This document shows, one piece after another, positions 36,481 to 45,434 of a DNA stretch of 64,000 nucleotides. The notes beneath the pieces are model-generated. The model had not been told where the DNA came from. It saw only the letters and a list, made by a program, of their open reading frames with translations, and searched no databases. The translations under genes and the position numbers were made by a program. Location of the stretch: assembly GCF_011064825.1 (NCBI RefSeq), contig NZ_CP048751.1, positions 1,674,001 to 1,738,000 of the forward strand. The letters run 5' to 3'. The stretch's first letter is position 1, and each line of letters begins with the position of its first letter. Origin of the DNA: Brevundimonas mediterranea. Lineage in GTDB: Bacteria; Pseudomonadota; Alphaproteobacteria; Caulobacterales; Caulobacteraceae.

Positions 36481-38256
36481 TCAGGACGGCTGCCCCTCCG
36501 TCGCCGCGATGGCGGCGTCCTCTTCGACCTCGCTCTGCTGGCGCGCCTGAAGCGCGGTCTGTTTGGCGGCCACGACGAAGGCCAGGACGATGGCGAAGAC
36601 GCCGACGACGGTCGAATAGAGGAAGAACACCACATAGCCGACCCCCAGGGCGGCCGGCGTCACACCGCTGGTCGCGGCGCCTGCGGCCAGCGAGCCCTCA
36701 GGAAGACGGGCGAACAGCGGGCGCAAAACCGCGAATGGACCGGTTCCCTCCGCCGCTCGGGCCGAGGCCTCGACGATACGCCCGGACTGAGAGGCGATCA
36801 GCTTGCCCGGCAGGGCGTATAGCGAACTGAACAGAGCGTACTGGGTGGCGGTGAAGCCGATCGACGTCAGGCTGGACATATAGGCGATCAGGGCCGTGCC
36901 GGCGTAGCCCGTGGCGCTGTTGTCCACCCCGATGGCGAAGGTCAGGGCCGGCAGACTGGGGCCCTGGGTCGCCAGCCAGGCGAAGACCAGGTTGGACAGC
37001 GGGCTCATGAATGCGCCGATCACCATGGTGCGGATCAGGCCTAGCCGCGCCACCGACCAACCGCCGATAAAGACGCCCAGGGTGGTCATGACGACCCCGA
37101 AGACCTTTCGAACTTCCGCCAGTTCCGTCTTGGTGAAGCCCAGGTCCAGATAGAAGGGGTTCATGATGTTCAGCACGAAATCGGCCAGGCGATAGACGCA
37201 GATCAGCGCCAGGATCAGCGTCGCCACTCCCGAAAACCGCTTGTAGAAGTCCGCCAGAGGTTCGCCGAAGGACCCCGCCAGATAGGCGCCCGGGCGGGTT
37301 CTCAAACCGGGAATAGGCCAGCAGGCCAGAACCAGAAGCGCCAAGCCCGAGAAAACCGACACGACCTGGAGATAGACGCCGCCCGGCCGGGCCGCCCAGG
37401 CGTCGGCGATGGCGGCCTGACCATCCGTTCCAAGGCCGAACAGACCCAGCAGACCATTCAGAGGGCCTGCCTGCGCCGTCAGGCCCGAGCCGACGACCAT
37501 GGCGGCGGCGCCGATCAGGATCAGGCGGGCGATCCATTCCAGCACCTCCCACCTCGGCCGTGAGGGGGTGTCGCCCACCGGAATGGGTCGGATCGAATGA
37601 GCCTTTTCGCGCGGGGCGAACAGGACGCCGGCGACGCCGAAACCCATCAGGGCGGCCATCACCGCATAGGAGACATTCCAGTTGTAGAGATCGGCCAGGA
37701 CCAGGGGCACGGCGCCGGCCACGATCATGGCGACGCGGTAGCCCATCTGATAGGCGGCGGCCATGGCGCCGTGGCGACTGTCATCCGCGGCCTCGATCCG
37801 CCAGGCGTCGATGACGATGTCCTGAGTGGCGCCGAAGAAGCCGACCAGGGTGGCGAACAGGGCCACAGCCAGCAGGGCGTTCGACGGATCGAGGCCCGAA
37901 ATCGACCACAGACCGAAGACGATGACGGCCTGGGTCAGCAGCATCCAGGAGCGCCGATGGCCCAGAAGGGGCGTCAGGATCGGCACCGCCGTGCGATCAA
38001 TCAGCGGCGCCCAGACGAATTTCAGCGAATAGGACAGGGTCGCCAGGGCGAAGAAACCGATGACCTCCAGTGTCTGGCCGCTCTCGCGCAGCCAGGCCGA
38101 CAGGGTGTCGAAGATCAGCAGATTGGGCAGGCCGGCCGAAAAGCCCAGCAGCAGCATGATGAAGACGCGCCGTTCGCCATAGACGGCCAGACCACCGAAA
38201 CGGCTGGCGGGCGTCGCCTTGCCGGATGCGGCGGCGGGGGTGGCTTGATCGGTCAT
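36481..38256 (-). CDS. ampG: AmpG-type muropeptide MFS transporter
   Basis: A 591-residue polytopic protein with about fourteen helices. The ATG at 38256 has GGAG about 8 nt upstream; a longer reading lacks membrane character. Signature stretches are GFSAGLPNLLIFDTLSAWLRE, KFVWAPLIDR and QDIVIDAWRIEAADDSRHGAM (the AmpG phrase, read here as DIVIDAWRIE). GYAGTALIAYMSSLTS comes later. AmpG imports anhydro-muropeptides from the periplasm for peptidoglycan recycling and can influence beta-lactamase induction. The extra length over E. coli AmpG is mostly loop and linker in the middle. Confidence 0.9.
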   Translation of the reverse strand: MTDQATPAAASGKATPASRFGGLAVYGERRVFIMLLLGFSAGLPNLLIFDTLSAWLRESGQTLEVIGFFALATLSYSLKFVWAPLIDRTAVPILTPLLGHRRSWMLLTQAVIVFGLWSISGLDPSNALLAVALFATLVGFFGATQDIVIDAWRIEAADDSRHGAMAAAYQMGYRVAMIVAGAVPLVLADLYNWNVSYAVMAALMGFGVAGVLFAPREKAHSIRPIPVGDTPSRPRWEVLEWIARLILIGAAAMVVGSGLTAQAGPLNGLLGLFGLGTDGQAAIADAWAARPGGVYLQVVSVFSGLALLVLACWPIPGLRTRPGAYLAGSFGEPLADFYKRFSGVATLILALICVYRLADFVLNIMNPFYLDLGFTKTELAEVRKVFGVVMTTLGVFIGGWSVARLGLIRTMVIGAFMSPLSNLVFAWLATQGPSLPALTFAIGVDNSATGYAGTALIAYMSSLTSIGFTATQYALFSSLYALPGKLIASQSGRIVEASARAAEGTGPFAVLRPLFARLPEGSLAAGAATSGVTPAALGVGYVVFFLYSTVVGVFAIVLAFVVAAKQTALQARQQSEVEEDAAIAATEGQPS

Positions 38257-38297
38257 GCACGGCTCCGGCGGCGGCCGGAATCGCGGGCGCCTGTAAC

Positions 38298-39851
38298 TCA
38301 GCCGACCTTGGCGCGGATGTCGCGTTTCGTCCAGCGGGCCAGGGCGGCGCGCAGGGCCTCGGCGTCCAGCGGCTTGACGAGATGGTCGTTCATTCCGGCC
38401 TCCAGGCACAGGCGCCGGTCCTCGGCGAAGGCGTTGGCGGTCAGGGCCAGTATGGGGGTGGCGTCGCCCGCAGCGCGGATGGCGCGGGCGGCGGCGGGAC
38501 CGTCCATGCCCGGCATCCGCATGTCCATGAAGACCAGGTCATAGCGGGCGCGCGCCAGGGCGGCGACGGCCTCATGGCCCGTGGCGGCGGTCTCGACGGT
38601 GCAGCCTTCGCGCCGCAGCAGGGTGCGGGCCAGAAGGGCGCCGACCGGATTGTCCTCGGCCAGCAGCACGCGGACGCCGGCGAACCGGGCGGGGACCACG
38701 CGGTCGTCTTCAGGCGCAGAGACGGCGGTCGGGGCGGCGGGGTCCGCACCCACGGCGGCCAGAACCCGTTCGGCCAGGGAGGCCCGGCGCAGGGGCTTGA
38801 TCAGATAGCCGTGGAAGCCGGCGGCCCGATAGCGGGGGATCAGGTCCCGTTCGGACGGTTTCAGCAGCACGACGCCCCGCCCTGCGGGCGGAAGAGGCGC
38901 CAGGTCGCCGGCGGGGGCGCCCGCATGGTCGACCAGTGTCACCGGGGCCTTGGCGGCGACCCGGCCTCCGGACGCTTTGATCTGGTCGGCGGCGGCGGCG
39001 CGGACGAAGGAATCGGGCGAGTCGATGCAGACCGTCTGGCCGTGCAGCGGGGTGTCGCGCGGGCCGGCGACGGGCAGGAAACCGGCCTCGAAGCGGAAAC
39101 GGGCTCCGCCGCGAGCATCGGCGTCGGCGCCGGGCGGTCGATCCTCGACCCGAGCCGTCCCCCCCATCGCCGTCGCCAGTTTGCGCACCACCGCCAGGCC
39201 CAGGCCCGCGCCGTCATGGCGCACGGCGTCGGAGGAATCGGCGTGGCCGAACTCCTCGAAGATGCGGGCGCGGGCTTCGGCCGGCACGCCGGGGCCGGTG
39301 TCGTCGATGATGAAGGCCAGGCGGACGCGCCCGTCGTCCATGTCGGTGGGATCCGGGGTGACGCGTTCGACCGACAGACGCACGCCGCCGGTCTCGGTGA
39401 ACTTGACCGCATTGCCGGCCAGATTGAACAGCACCTGTCGCAGCCGGCCCTCGTCGGCCAGGATGTCGGGGGCGTCGGCGGCGACCGACCAGACGATCTC
39501 CAGCCCCTTGTCGTGGGCGCGCGGGCTCAGCAGTTCGGCGACGCCGCGCACCAGGCCTTCCAGATCGACCGGCGCCAGGTCGAACTCCAGCGACCCCGCC
39601 TCCAGCCGGGCGTAGTCCAGCAGGTCGTTGACCAGGCCCAGCAGATGTTCAGCCGACTGGCGCGCATTCTCGGCATAGGCGCGCTGGGCACCGTCCAGCC
39701 GTGTGCGCTGCAGCAGGTTGATCATGCCCAGCACGCCGTTCAGCGGCGTGCGCATCTCGTGGCTCATCAGCCGCAGGAACTGCTGGGCCGGATCCACGGC
39801 CTGCGTCGCCTGCGTCTCGATCCGTTTCGTCGCCGCCCGTCGCGCCATCAT
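38298..39851 (-). CDS. soluble hybrid histidine kinase with two receiver-like domains
   Basis: A 517-residue protein without membrane segments. Residues about 28-95 are HisKA (LRLMSHEMRTPLNGVLGM with the phospho-acceptor His). Residues 140-255 are HATPase (LFNLAGNAVKFTETGG, DDTGPGVPAEARARIFEEFG read as DDTGPGVPAEA, GAGLGLAVVRKLATAMGG). A degenerate receiver-like segment (about 270-370, HGYLIKPLRR) follows. A full receiver ends the protein (LLAEDNPVGALLART, FMDMRMPGMDG, LTANAFAED, LVKPLD). The start has GGAG five bases upstream. It has no sensor domain of its own, so it may take signals from a partner. It is the only regulator in this region. Confidence 0.9.
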   Translation of the reverse strand: MMARRAATKRIETQATQAVDPAQQFLRLMSHEMRTPLNGVLGMINLLQRTRLDGAQRAYAENARQSAEHLLGLVNDLLDYARLEAGSLEFDLAPVDLEGLVRGVAELLSPRAHDKGLEIVWSVAADAPDILADEGRLRQVLFNLAGNAVKFTETGGVRLSVERVTPDPTDMDDGRVRLAFIIDDTGPGVPAEARARIFEEFGHADSSDAVRHDGAGLGLAVVRKLATAMGGTARVEDRPPGADADARGGARFRFEAGFLPVAGPRDTPLHGQTVCIDSPDSFVRAAAADQIKASGGRVAAKAPVTLVDHAGAPAGDLAPLPPAGRGVVLLKPSERDLIPRYRAAGFHGYLIKPLRRASLAERVLAAVGADPAAPTAVSAPEDDRVVPARFAGVRVLLAEDNPVGALLARTLLRREGCTVETAATGHEAVAALARARYDLVFMDMRMPGMDGPAAARAIRAAGDATPILALTANAFAEDRRLCLEAGMNDHLVKPLDAEALRAALARWTKRDIRAKVG

Positions 39852-39901
39852 CGTCTCCGTAGACCGGCAATATAGGGGCGGCGGGTTAAGGATTGCCCCA
39901 C

Positions 39902-41518
39902 TCACGAATAGAGGAAGGGCGCCTGTTCCGCCGTCGCTTCCCGGATCTCGGACCCCTCGCCCCGCTGGGCCTGGCGTCGGTCGAAGTCGGCCTCGGCGCC
40001 CACGGTGGTGCGGCGATAGATCAGGGCCTCGGCGATGTGGCGCCGCAGCACGCCGGTGCAGCCGTCCAGGTCGGCGATGGTGCGGGCCAGGCGCAGGGTG
40101 CGGGTCCAGCCCCGTGCGGTCAGCCCCCCGGCTTCGCCCGCCCGCATCAACAGCATCCGGCCCGCCTCGTCGGGCGTGGCGAACCGATCGAGGGTGTCGC
40201 CCGAGGCGCGGGCGTTCAGCCCCTGGGCCGGATCCAGCCCCGCCTCGCGCACCCGGTCCTCCTGCATGGCGCGGGCGGCGGCGACGCGGGCCCTGGCCTC
40301 GGCCGTGCCTTCGGCCGGCGGGGGCAGGGTCATGTCGGCGGCGGTGACGGGCGGGGTCTCGACCGTCAGATCGATCCGGTCGAACATTGGGCCGGAGATG
40401 CGGTTCTGGTAGTCGCGCTGGCAGCGCGGGGCCTTGCCGCAGGCGCCGCGCCCGGCCCCGCCCATGCCGCACCGACAGGGATTCATCGCCGCCACCAGCT
40501 GGAACCGCGCCGGATAGCGGATATGGGCGTTGGCGCGGGCCACCACGATCTCGCCCGTCTCCAGCGGCGCGCGCAGGGAATCCAGGGCCTGGGCGCTGTA
40601 TTCCGGCAGTTCGTCGAGGAACAGGATTCCGTTGTGCGCCAACGAGGCCTCGCCCGGCTTGGCGCGCAGACCCCCGCCGGTCAGGGCCGCCATCGAGGCC
40701 GAATGGTGCGGGCTTCTGAAGGGCCGGTCCCGGGTCAGGGCGCCGCGCTCGATCAGGCCGGCGACCGACCAGACCATCGAGGTCTCCAGCAGTTCCTGCG
40801 AGGTCAGGGGCGGCAACAGGCCCGGCAGGCGTTGCGCCATCATCGACTTGCCCGATCCCGGCGGGCCGACGAACAGCAGATTGTGCCCTCCCGCCGCGGC
40901 GACCTCCAGCGCCCGCTTGGCCCCCTCCTGGCCCTTGACCTCGCGCAGGTCGGGCGCGACGCCGCCGGTCGCCAGCGGGCCGGGCTCCGGCGCGCGCAGG
41001 ACCTGGGTTCCCTTGAAATGATTGACCAGGGCGATCAGAGAGCGGGGCGCCAGGATGCGGGCGCCGCCGGCCCAGGCCGCCTCCGGCCCCGTGGCCTCGG
41101 GACAGATCAGGCCCAGGCCCATGGCGTCGGCGGCCACGGCGGCCGGCAGGGCGCCGCCGACCCGCGCGATCTGGCCGTCCAGCCCCAGTTCGCCGATGGC
41201 CGCCCAACCGTCCAGGGCGTCCGGCGCGATCACCCCCATGGCCGCCATAAGGGCCAGGGCCAGCGGCAGGTCGAAATGACTGCCCTCCTTGGGCAGATCG
41301 GCGGGGGCCAGATTGGCGATGATCCGCTTGGCCGGAAGCGCCAGGCCGATGCCCGCAAAGGCGCCCCGCACCCGTTCGCGGCTTTCGGCCACCGCCTTGT
41401 CCGGCAGGCCGACGATGTTGAACACCGTCTGCTGATCCTGGCCGACCAGCTGGACCTCGACATCCACGCGCCGGGCCTCGACCCCGTCGAAGGCGACCGT
41501 GACAACCCGCGCGACCAT
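39902..41518 (-). CDS. ComM/YifB-family magnesium-chelatase-like AAA ATPase
   Basis: A 538-residue protein. The N-terminal Lon-protease-like fold has RRVDVEVQLVGQDQQTVFNI read as VEVQLVGQDQQ and GLPDKAVAESRERVR. The AAA core has VGPPGSGKSMMAQRLPGLLP, GILFLDELPEYSAQALDSLR read as LFLDELPEYS, and the C-terminal RTIADLDGCTGV-type sensor 2. Zinc-like Cys residues (CRCGMGGAGRGAC) are inserted in the AAA domain. Homologues drive branch migration during natural transformation. The ATG at 41518 follows GGGAGAGGA. Confidence 0.92.
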   Translation of the reverse strand: MVARVVTVAFDGVEARRVDVEVQLVGQDQQTVFNIVGLPDKAVAESRERVRGAFAGIGLALPAKRIIANLAPADLPKEGSHFDLPLALALMAAMGVIAPDALDGWAAIGELGLDGQIARVGGALPAAVAADAMGLGLICPEATGPEAAWAGGARILAPRSLIALVNHFKGTQVLRAPEPGPLATGGVAPDLREVKGQEGAKRALEVAAAGGHNLLFVGPPGSGKSMMAQRLPGLLPPLTSQELLETSMVWSVAGLIERGALTRDRPFRSPHHSASMAALTGGGLRAKPGEASLAHNGILFLDELPEYSAQALDSLRAPLETGEIVVARANAHIRYPARFQLVAAMNPCRCGMGGAGRGACGKAPRCQRDYQNRISGPMFDRIDLTVETPPVTAADMTLPPPAEGTAEARARVAAARAMQEDRVREAGLDPAQGLNARASGDTLDRFATPDEAGRMLLMRAGEAGGLTARGWTRTLRLARTIADLDGCTGVLRRHIAEALIYRRTTVGAEADFDRRQAQRGEGSEIREATAEQAPFLYS

Positions 41519-41579
41519 GACGTCCTCTCCCACCCGGAGAAGGAACGAACCATGAACTGAAATCTAATTCAAGTGGCGA

Positions 41580-42533
41580 TCACGCAACCTGTGCGGCGCG
41601 CTTGGCCTCGATCACGTCCCACATCAGGGCGGTGGCGTCGACGCCGGTGAAGGTCTTCAGCTGCTGGGCGCCGGTGGGGGAGGTGACGTTGATCTCGGTG
41701 AGATAATCGCCGATCACGTCGATGCCGACGAAGATCAGGCCGCGCTCTCTCAGGGTCGGGCCGATGGCGGCGCAGATCTCCAGGTCGCGCGGCGTCAGCT
41801 CGACCGGCATGGCCGTGCCGCCGACGTGCAGGTTGGAGCGGACGGCGCCGGCCGCCGGCACGCGGTTGATCGCGCCCACCGGCTCGCCGTCGATCAGCAG
41901 GATGCGCTTGTCGCCCTTGGACACGGCGGGGATGAATTTCTGGATCACCAGCGGATCGCGGCTGCCCACGGCGTGGATCTCGATCAGGGCGTCCAGATTG
42001 GGGTCGTCGGCGCGCAGCTTGACCACGCCCGAGCCCCCGTTGCCGTGCAGCGGCTTCAGCACCACCTCGCCATGCTGCTCGTGGAAGGCGTTCAGGGCGA
42101 CGGGATCGGCCGAGATCAGGGTCGGGGGCTGGAGTCCGGGGAAGGCGGTGACCAGCAGCTTCTCGGGCGCCGAACGCACCTGGGCGGGGTCGTTGACCAC
42201 CAGGGTCCTGGGATGGACCGTCTCCAGCAGATAGGTGGCGGTGACATAGGCCATGTCGAACGGCGGGTCCTGGCGCATCAGGATGACGTCCACGTCCTCG
42301 GCCAGGTCCAGCTTCACCCAGTCGCCGAAGTCGACGTGGTTGCCGACCTCACGTCGCACGGTGATCGGCCGGGCGCGGCAATAGAGGCGGCCCTCCTCCA
42401 GCGCCAGGGTGCGGAAATCATAGACCCACAGCTGGTGCCCGCGCGCCTGGGCCGTCTCGGCCATCAGGAAGCTGGTGTCCCCGGCGATGTCGACGGCCTC
42501 GATCGGGTCCATCTGGATGGCGACTTTCAACAT
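41580..42533 (-). CDS. gshB: glutathione synthase
   Basis: A 317-residue ATP-grasp enzyme joining gamma-glutamylcysteine and glycine. [40 protein letters not shown] and [17 protein letters not shown] are the prokaryotic GshB signatures. [21 protein letters not shown] read as [14 protein letters not shown] and [21 protein letters not shown] complete the active site. The start MLKVAIQM gives the standard length. A 31-bp inverted repeat lies upstream. Confidence 0.95.
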   Translation of the reverse strand: MLKVAIQMDPIEAVDIAGDTSFLMAETAQARGHQLWVYDFRTLALEEGRLYCRARPITVRREVGNHVDFGDWVKLDLAEDVDVILMRQDPPFDMAYVTATYLLETVHPRTLVVNDPAQVRSAPEKLLVTAFPGLQPPTLISADPVALNAFHEQHGEVVLKPLHGNGGSGVVKLRADDPNLDALIEIHAVGSRDPLVIQKFIPAVSKGDKRILLIDGEPVGAINRVPAAGAVRSNLHVGGTAMPVELTPRDLEICAAIGPTLRERGLIFVGIDVIGDYLTEINVTSPTGAQQLKTFTGVDATALMWDVIEAKRAAQVA

Positions 42534-42599
42534 CGGTAGGCCTTCTCTATGTAGCGGGTTTACGGGATGGGAACGCCGGAACACCGGTGAAACCCCCAT

Positions 42600-42724
42600 C
42601 CGCTCATCCCGGCGAAAGCCGGGACCCAGTGCTTTGGGCGAAAGGTCGGTGTGGTTCGCACAGCCTTGTCCCCACGCACTGCCGAGCGAAAGAACTGGGT
42701 CCCGGCTTTCGCCGGGATGAGCGG
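42600..42724. repeat. perfect 31-bp inverted repeat with 63-bp spacer
   Basis: The arm at 42600-42630 (contains CATCCCGGCGAAAGCCGGG) is exactly repeated in inverse orientation at 42694-42724. Both arms contain the smaller palindrome CCCGGC-GAAA-GCCGGG. The pair lies between gshB and the Trm112-like gene. It may fold as a large hairpin, and it resembles dispersed intergenic repeats of alphaproteobacteria. Confidence 0.85.
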
Positions 42725-42732
42725 AGTATAAG

Positions 42733-42927
42733 TCAGTCCAGCTGACGGGCTTCCTCGGCCAGCATGATCGGCACGCCCTCGCGGATCGGATAGGCCAGTT
42801 TGGCGCCGACGGAGATCAGTTCGCCCGCGTCGCGGTCGTAGGTCAGCTTGCCGCGCGTGACCGGGCAGACCAGCACCTCCAGCAGGCGGGGATCGACGGA
42901 GACGGGCGTGTTGAAGGCGTCACTCAT
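42733..42927 (-). CDS. Trm112 family protein
   Basis: A 64-residue protein. [21 protein letters not shown] and [16 protein letters not shown] are the Trm112/YcaR signatures, with one Cys of the usual zinc knuckle visible. In other organisms the eukaryotic homologue activates methyltransferases; the bacterial role is unclear. It sits 9 nt after the long inverted repeat and downstream of the LON-domain gene on the same strand, with short REP-like repeats between the two. Confidence 0.9.
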   Translation of the reverse strand: MSDAFNTPVSVDPRLLEVLVCPVTRGKLTYDRDAGELISVGAKLAYPIREGVPIMLAEEARQLD

Positions 42928-42936
42928 TGTTCTGGG

Positions 42937-42999
42937 CCTGTCGCGCTTTGCGCTACTTGAGGGTTCTTTAGGGGGCTACCGCGCTTCGCGCTACTTGAG
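42937..42999 (+). repeat. two copies of a 25-nt REP-like palindromic repeat
   Basis: Copies at 42937-42961 and 42975-42999 read roughly CCTRYCGCGCTTCGCGCT followed by RCTTGAG. GCGC-TTT/TTC-GCGC forms the hairpin and CTTGAG is the tail. Related units are at 43674, 43714 and 61453. Confidence 0.75.
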
Positions 43000-43003
43000 C
43001 CCG

Positions 43004-43663
43004 TCATTGCATGGACGGCGCCGCGTCGTCACCGGCGTCGGCGGCGTCGATGCGGAGCAGGGCGGTCAGGGCCTCGGCGCGGGGCAGCAGGCCCATGGCC
43101 TCCAGAAGGGCCTGTTTCTCGGCCGGTTCGAACGGCAGGGCCATCGACAGGCTGTTGATCAAGGCCTCCATCGGCGCGCTCTCGGCCGTATCCCAGTCGA
43201 TGTCCAGCAGCCGGTGGGTCATGTAGGCGCGCAGGGCGTCGAGGAAGGCGTGGCGGTCGAAGTCCGGCTCTTCCGGCGGGGGCGCCAGATCGTCCTCATA
43301 GGCGTCGAAGGCCGCGCGCACCTGGCGATAGGGCGCCTTGGACGGCAGTTCGGCGGCGATGCGGAACCGCGACACCCCGGTCAGGGTGATCAGATACCGA
43401 CCGTCCGAGGTTTCCGCAAAACCGGTGATCCGCCCGGCGCAGCCGACCGGCGACAGGCCGGGCAGGGCCGGAGTCCCGCCCTTGGGCTGGACCAGGCCGA
43501 TGATCCGGTCCCCGGCCATGGCGTCGTCCACCATGTTGAGATAGCGCGGCTCGAAGATGTTCAACGGCAGCTGGCCGCGCGGCAGCAGTATGGCCCCTTC
43601 CAGCGGGAACACCGGGATCACCTGCGGCAGATCGAGGGCTCGAACATAGCCTTGAGGCATCAT
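43004..43663 (-). CDS. LON peptidase substrate-binding domain protein
   Basis: A 219-residue soluble protein with the PUA-like LON N-terminal domain and no protease part. PVFPLEGAILLPRGQLPLNIFEP read as FPLEGAILLPRGQLPL, ERYLNMVDDAM-type text (PRYLNMVDDAMAGDRIIG) and GCAGRITGFAETSDGRYLITLTG mark the fold. It may act as an adaptor. It is downstream of the thioredoxin gene with REP-like repeats in the gap. The frequent pairing of this gene, Trm112 and YbbN in Caulobacterales suggests a conserved unit. Confidence 0.9.
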   Translation of the reverse strand: MMPQGYVRALDLPQVIPVFPLEGAILLPRGQLPLNIFEPRYLNMVDDAMAGDRIIGLVQPKGGTPALPGLSPVGCAGRITGFAETSDGRYLITLTGVSRFRIAAELPSKAPYRQVRAAFDAYEDDLAPPPEEPDFDRHAFLDALRAYMTHRLLDIDWDTAESAPMEALINSLSMALPFEPAEKQALLEAMGLLPRAEALTALLRIDAADAGDDAAPSMQ

Positions 43664-43673
43664 GTCTCCTTGG

Positions 43674-43738
43674 CCTATCGCCCTTCGGGCTGCTTGAGGC
43701 CGGTGTTGCTTGGCCTGTCGCCCTGCGGGCTATTTGCG
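43674..43738 (+). repeat. two more copies of the REP-like repeat, in a longer duplication
   Basis: Units at 43674-43698 and 43714-43738 lie in tandem, each followed by GCCGGTGTT. Each copy reads close to CTTGGCCTRTCGCCCT, NCGGGCT, a short tail and GGCCGGTGTT. The hairpin core is GCCC-TTC/TGC-GGGC, a compensated form of the GCGC core seen at 42937. Confidence 0.75.
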
Positions 43739-43754
43739 GCCGGTGTTTTGGCGC

Positions 43755-44660
43755 CTACGAGAAAAGAATGGAGGACAGGCGGCGACGCCCGTCCTTGGCG
43801 ACGTCGGAACTGACGCCGGCCGCGTCGAAGATGACCAGCAACTGCTTGCGGGCCGCCTGGTCGTTCCACTCGCGATCGGCCTGGATGATGTGCAGCAGAT
43901 TATCGACCGCGCCCTTGAAGTCGCCGGCCGCGCTCTGGGCCTCGGCCAGGTCGAACCGGGCCTGGTGGTCGTCGGGGGCGGCCGCGACCTTGGCCTCAAG
44001 CTCGGCGGAAGCCCCGGTCGGCGCCTTGGCCGCCAGGGCTAGTTGCGCGCGCACGCTCTGGACCGCCGGCTCCTTGGAGTCCTGGGGGGCCATGGCGATG
44101 GTCTGGGCCGCCTGTTCGAGATCGCCGCTCGCCAGATAGACCCGCGCCATGCCGGCGATGGCCTTCTCGTTTTCGGGCTCGATCGACAGGACGTGGGCGA
44201 AGGCCTGGGCCGCGCCGCCGAAGTCGTTCAGGCCCAGCGACTCCTCGCCCAGCTCCAGCAGTTGCGCCGTCTCGGTGGACCCGCCCTGGCCCCCGGTCAG
44301 CTTGTCGATGAAGGCCTTGATCTGGCTGTCGGGGATCGCGCCCTGGAAGCCGTCCACCGGCTGGCCATTGACGAAGGCGTAGACGGTGGGGATCGACTGC
44401 ACCCGCAGCTGGCCCGCATAGGCCGGGTTGGCGTCCACATCGATCTTGACCATCTTCACCGCCCCCTTGGCGGCGCGCACGCCCTTCTCCAGCGCCGGAC
44501 CCAGGGTCCGGCACGGCCCGCACCAGGTGGCCCAGAAATCGACGATGACCGGCTGATGCTTCGACGCCTCGATGACGTCGGTCATGAAGGAGGCGTCCGT
44601 GCCCTCCTTGATCAGGTCGCCCGAGAGATTGGGGTCCAGGGTGGGGTCAGCGAAGGTCAT
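43755..44660 (-). CDS. thioredoxin-TPR protein (YbbN/CnoX-like)
   Basis: A 301-residue protein. Residues 1-125 are a thioredoxin domain with VDFWATWCGPCRTLGPALEK, so unlike E. coli YbbN the redox WCGPC is intact. Residues 145-290 hold TPR repeats (LNDFGGAAQAFAHVLSIEPENEKAI, ARFDLAEAQSAAGDFKGAVDNLLHII, read in short pieces). Family members are chaperedoxins that protect clients for GroEL or DnaK. It is monocistronic or leads the LON-domain/Trm112 run. The 275-nt gap upstream holds only a short tandem repeat. Confidence 0.9.
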   Translation of the reverse strand: MTFADPTLDPNLSGDLIKEGTDASFMTDVIEASKHQPVIVDFWATWCGPCRTLGPALEKGVRAAKGAVKMVKIDVDANPAYAGQLRVQSIPTVYAFVNGQPVDGFQGAIPDSQIKAFIDKLTGGQGGSTETAQLLELGEESLGLNDFGGAAQAFAHVLSIEPENEKAIAGMARVYLASGDLEQAAQTIAMAPQDSKEPAVQSVRAQLALAAKAPTGASAELEAKVAAAPDDHQARFDLAEAQSAAGDFKGAVDNLLHIIQADREWNDQAARKQLLVIFDAAGVSSDVAKDGRRRLSSILFS

Positions 44661-44935
44661 GTCGGGGGTCCGTGCTGGGTCGAAAGATCGTAACGGCTCA
44701 GATGGCGACGGGATGCGCCGGCATCAAGCGGCGAATTGACCCGCTGTGACCCAGGGCGGCGCCCCGCCGCGCGGAATTCAGACTCGGCTTGCGGAAAAAC
44801 ACCGTCTGAATCGTCTGAATCGTCTGAAATTCCCCGCCTCACGCGCGGTTTCGCCGCGCCGCTGCATCCAGATGGGGCGCCGGGCGCACGGTTCAAGCGG
44901 CCAAAGCCGTCATCGCCCGCGTCGGCCGTGCGGTC
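44661..44935. other. intergenic gap with 9-bp tandem repeat
   Basis: No gene is supported. CGTCTGAAT occurs three times in a row at 44803-44829 (the last copy ends in A). It is next to an inverted GATTCAGAC-like context that could be an operator of the thioredoxin or ferredoxin gene. A weak reading on the minus strand here has no ribosome binding site. Confidence 0.4.
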
Positions 44936-45268
<333 letters not shown>

Positions 45269-45434
45269 TCAAGCCGGGGCGAGGGCGCAAGGGCGGATGG
45301 AAGGCGGGGGTGGTTGAGGCGGGGTGGTTGAGGCGGAACCTGACTCGTCGCCCACGTTGTGAAGGACCGCGATCGGGCCGTCCGAAGCGTCGCCCCAGCC
45401 GCGAAAGCAGGCGCTAGCCTGAAGGGCCGGAAGG

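Noticed and set aside
44657..44896. A reading with SDDSDDSDG on the minus strand
   Set aside because: The Ser/Asp string comes from the 9-bp tandem repeat; there is no ribosome binding site and no plausible fold.
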